The notes beneath the pieces are model-generated. The model searched no databases. It was not told the origin of the DNA and was given only the letters and a program-made list of their open reading frames with translations. Source: Hyphomicrobiales bacterium (GTDB lineage Bacteria; Pseudomonadota; Alphaproteobacteria; Rhodobacterales; Rhodobacteraceae). From it: a stretch of DNA of 6,309 bases. This document shows positions 6,019 to 6,309 of the stretch, piece after piece. Location of the stretch: the NCBI GenBank assembly GCA_003558415.1, contig PWLT01000199.1:1-6309 (forward strand). The letters run 5' to 3'. Each line of letters opens with the position of its first letter. Positions within the stretch are counted from its first letter, which is position 1. The position numbers and the translations under genes are program-made.

Positions 6019-6032
6019 CGCATCGACTGACG
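6011..6032. repeat. Short tandem duplication across the Trm112-like stop codon
   Basis: TCGACTGACG occurs at 6011-6020 and again at 6023-6032, a 12-base-period direct repeat. It duplicates the terminal Asp codon and TGA, so a second CTGA lies just past the true stop. It occupies most of the convergent gap with aroC. It may be a slippage event of no function. Confidence 0.6.
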
Positions 6033-6040
6033 TGCGGGCC

Positions 6041-6309
6041 TCAGCCGATCGCCCCGCGCGGCCCCTCGCCCATCTGCGCACGGTGCAGGAGCAACTGATC
6101 TAGCAGCACGCAGGCCATCATCGCCTCGCCGACCGGCACGGCGCGGATGCCCACGCAGGGGTCATGCCGGCCCTTGGTCACCAGATCGACCGGCGCACCG
6201 TCCCGCCTGATGCTCGCGCGCGGCGTCAGGATTGACGAGGTCGGCTTGACGGCGAAACGCACCACCAGATCCTGCCCGGTCGAAATCCCGCCCAGAACCC
6301 CGCCGGCAT
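6041..6309 (-). CDS. aroC: Chorismate synthase, C-terminal fragment (gene continues past the window)
   Basis: The last 88 or so residues of chorismate synthase, the final shikimate-pathway enzyme, which converts EPSP to chorismate with reduced FMN as a required cofactor. Visible signatures are [16 protein letters not shown] (the GGxxGGISxG flavin/substrate-site loop), FAVKPTSSI, and [20 protein letters not shown], which is the family's C-terminal signature with the GRHDPC motif. The stop is TGA at 6043-6041. The frame is open to the right window edge, so the start and about three quarters of the gene lie outside. It faces the Trm112-like gene tail to tail. The fragment shows no disruption. 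Its FMN requirement is a loose functional link to ribA in the same neighbourhood, not evidence of co-regulation. Confidence 0.95.
   Translation of the reverse strand, partial: AGGVLGGISTGQDLVVRFAVKPTSSILTPRASIRRDGAPVDLVTKGRHDPCVGIRAVPVGEAMMACVLLDQLLLHRAQMGEGPRGAIG

Overview
The window is GC-rich chromosomal DNA that looks like an alphaproteobacterium of the Rhodobacteraceae/Paracoccaceae (Roseobacter-like) group. The reasons are the protein flavours: a GTP cyclohydrolase II carrying a long degenerate RibB-like N-terminus, a CenR-type response regulator, a thioredoxin-TPR protein that keeps its CGPC motif, and a Trm112-like protein that has lost its zinc cysteines. All genes are housekeeping or core types. 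No phage, transposon, CRISPR, defence island or RNA gene was seen.

Layout, left to right. Positions 43-555 (+) hold most of a YggS/PROSC-type PLP-homeostasis protein; its N-terminus is missing and its frame is broken close to the window edge. Convergent with it is a minus-strand pair, ribA (2178-1087) followed by a YkuD-type L,D-transpeptidase-like gene (1090-587), joined by a GTGA start/stop overlap. A divergent control region (2179-2344) separates ribA from a plus-strand OmpR-family response regulator (2345-3031). It has recognisable promoters in both directions and an imperfect inverted repeat whose half-sites overlap both. A strong intrinsic terminator (3076-3105) ends the regulator gene. 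Exodeoxyribonuclease III follows (3190-3978).

A 233-base gap (3979-4211) then contains an unusual three-armed, mutually exclusive hairpin arrangement and a probable promoter. Next comes a compact plus-strand operon: a CnoX-like thioredoxin-TPR protein (4212-5123), a Lon-substrate-binding-domain protein (5141-5800), and a small Trm112-like protein (5797-6018). The last two genes overlap by ATGA. The C-terminal end of aroC (chorismate synthase) enters convergently from the right edge (6309-6041).

Functionally, the window mixes cofactor metabolism (PLP, riboflavin), envelope or two-component regulation, DNA repair, and a proteostasis-flavoured operon. I found no previously undescribed multi-gene system. 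The most interesting points are regulatory or evolutionary: the divergent operator-like repeat, the three-armed RNA fold upstream of the CnoX operon, the dead RibB domain in RibA, and the zinc-site loss in the Trm112-like protein.
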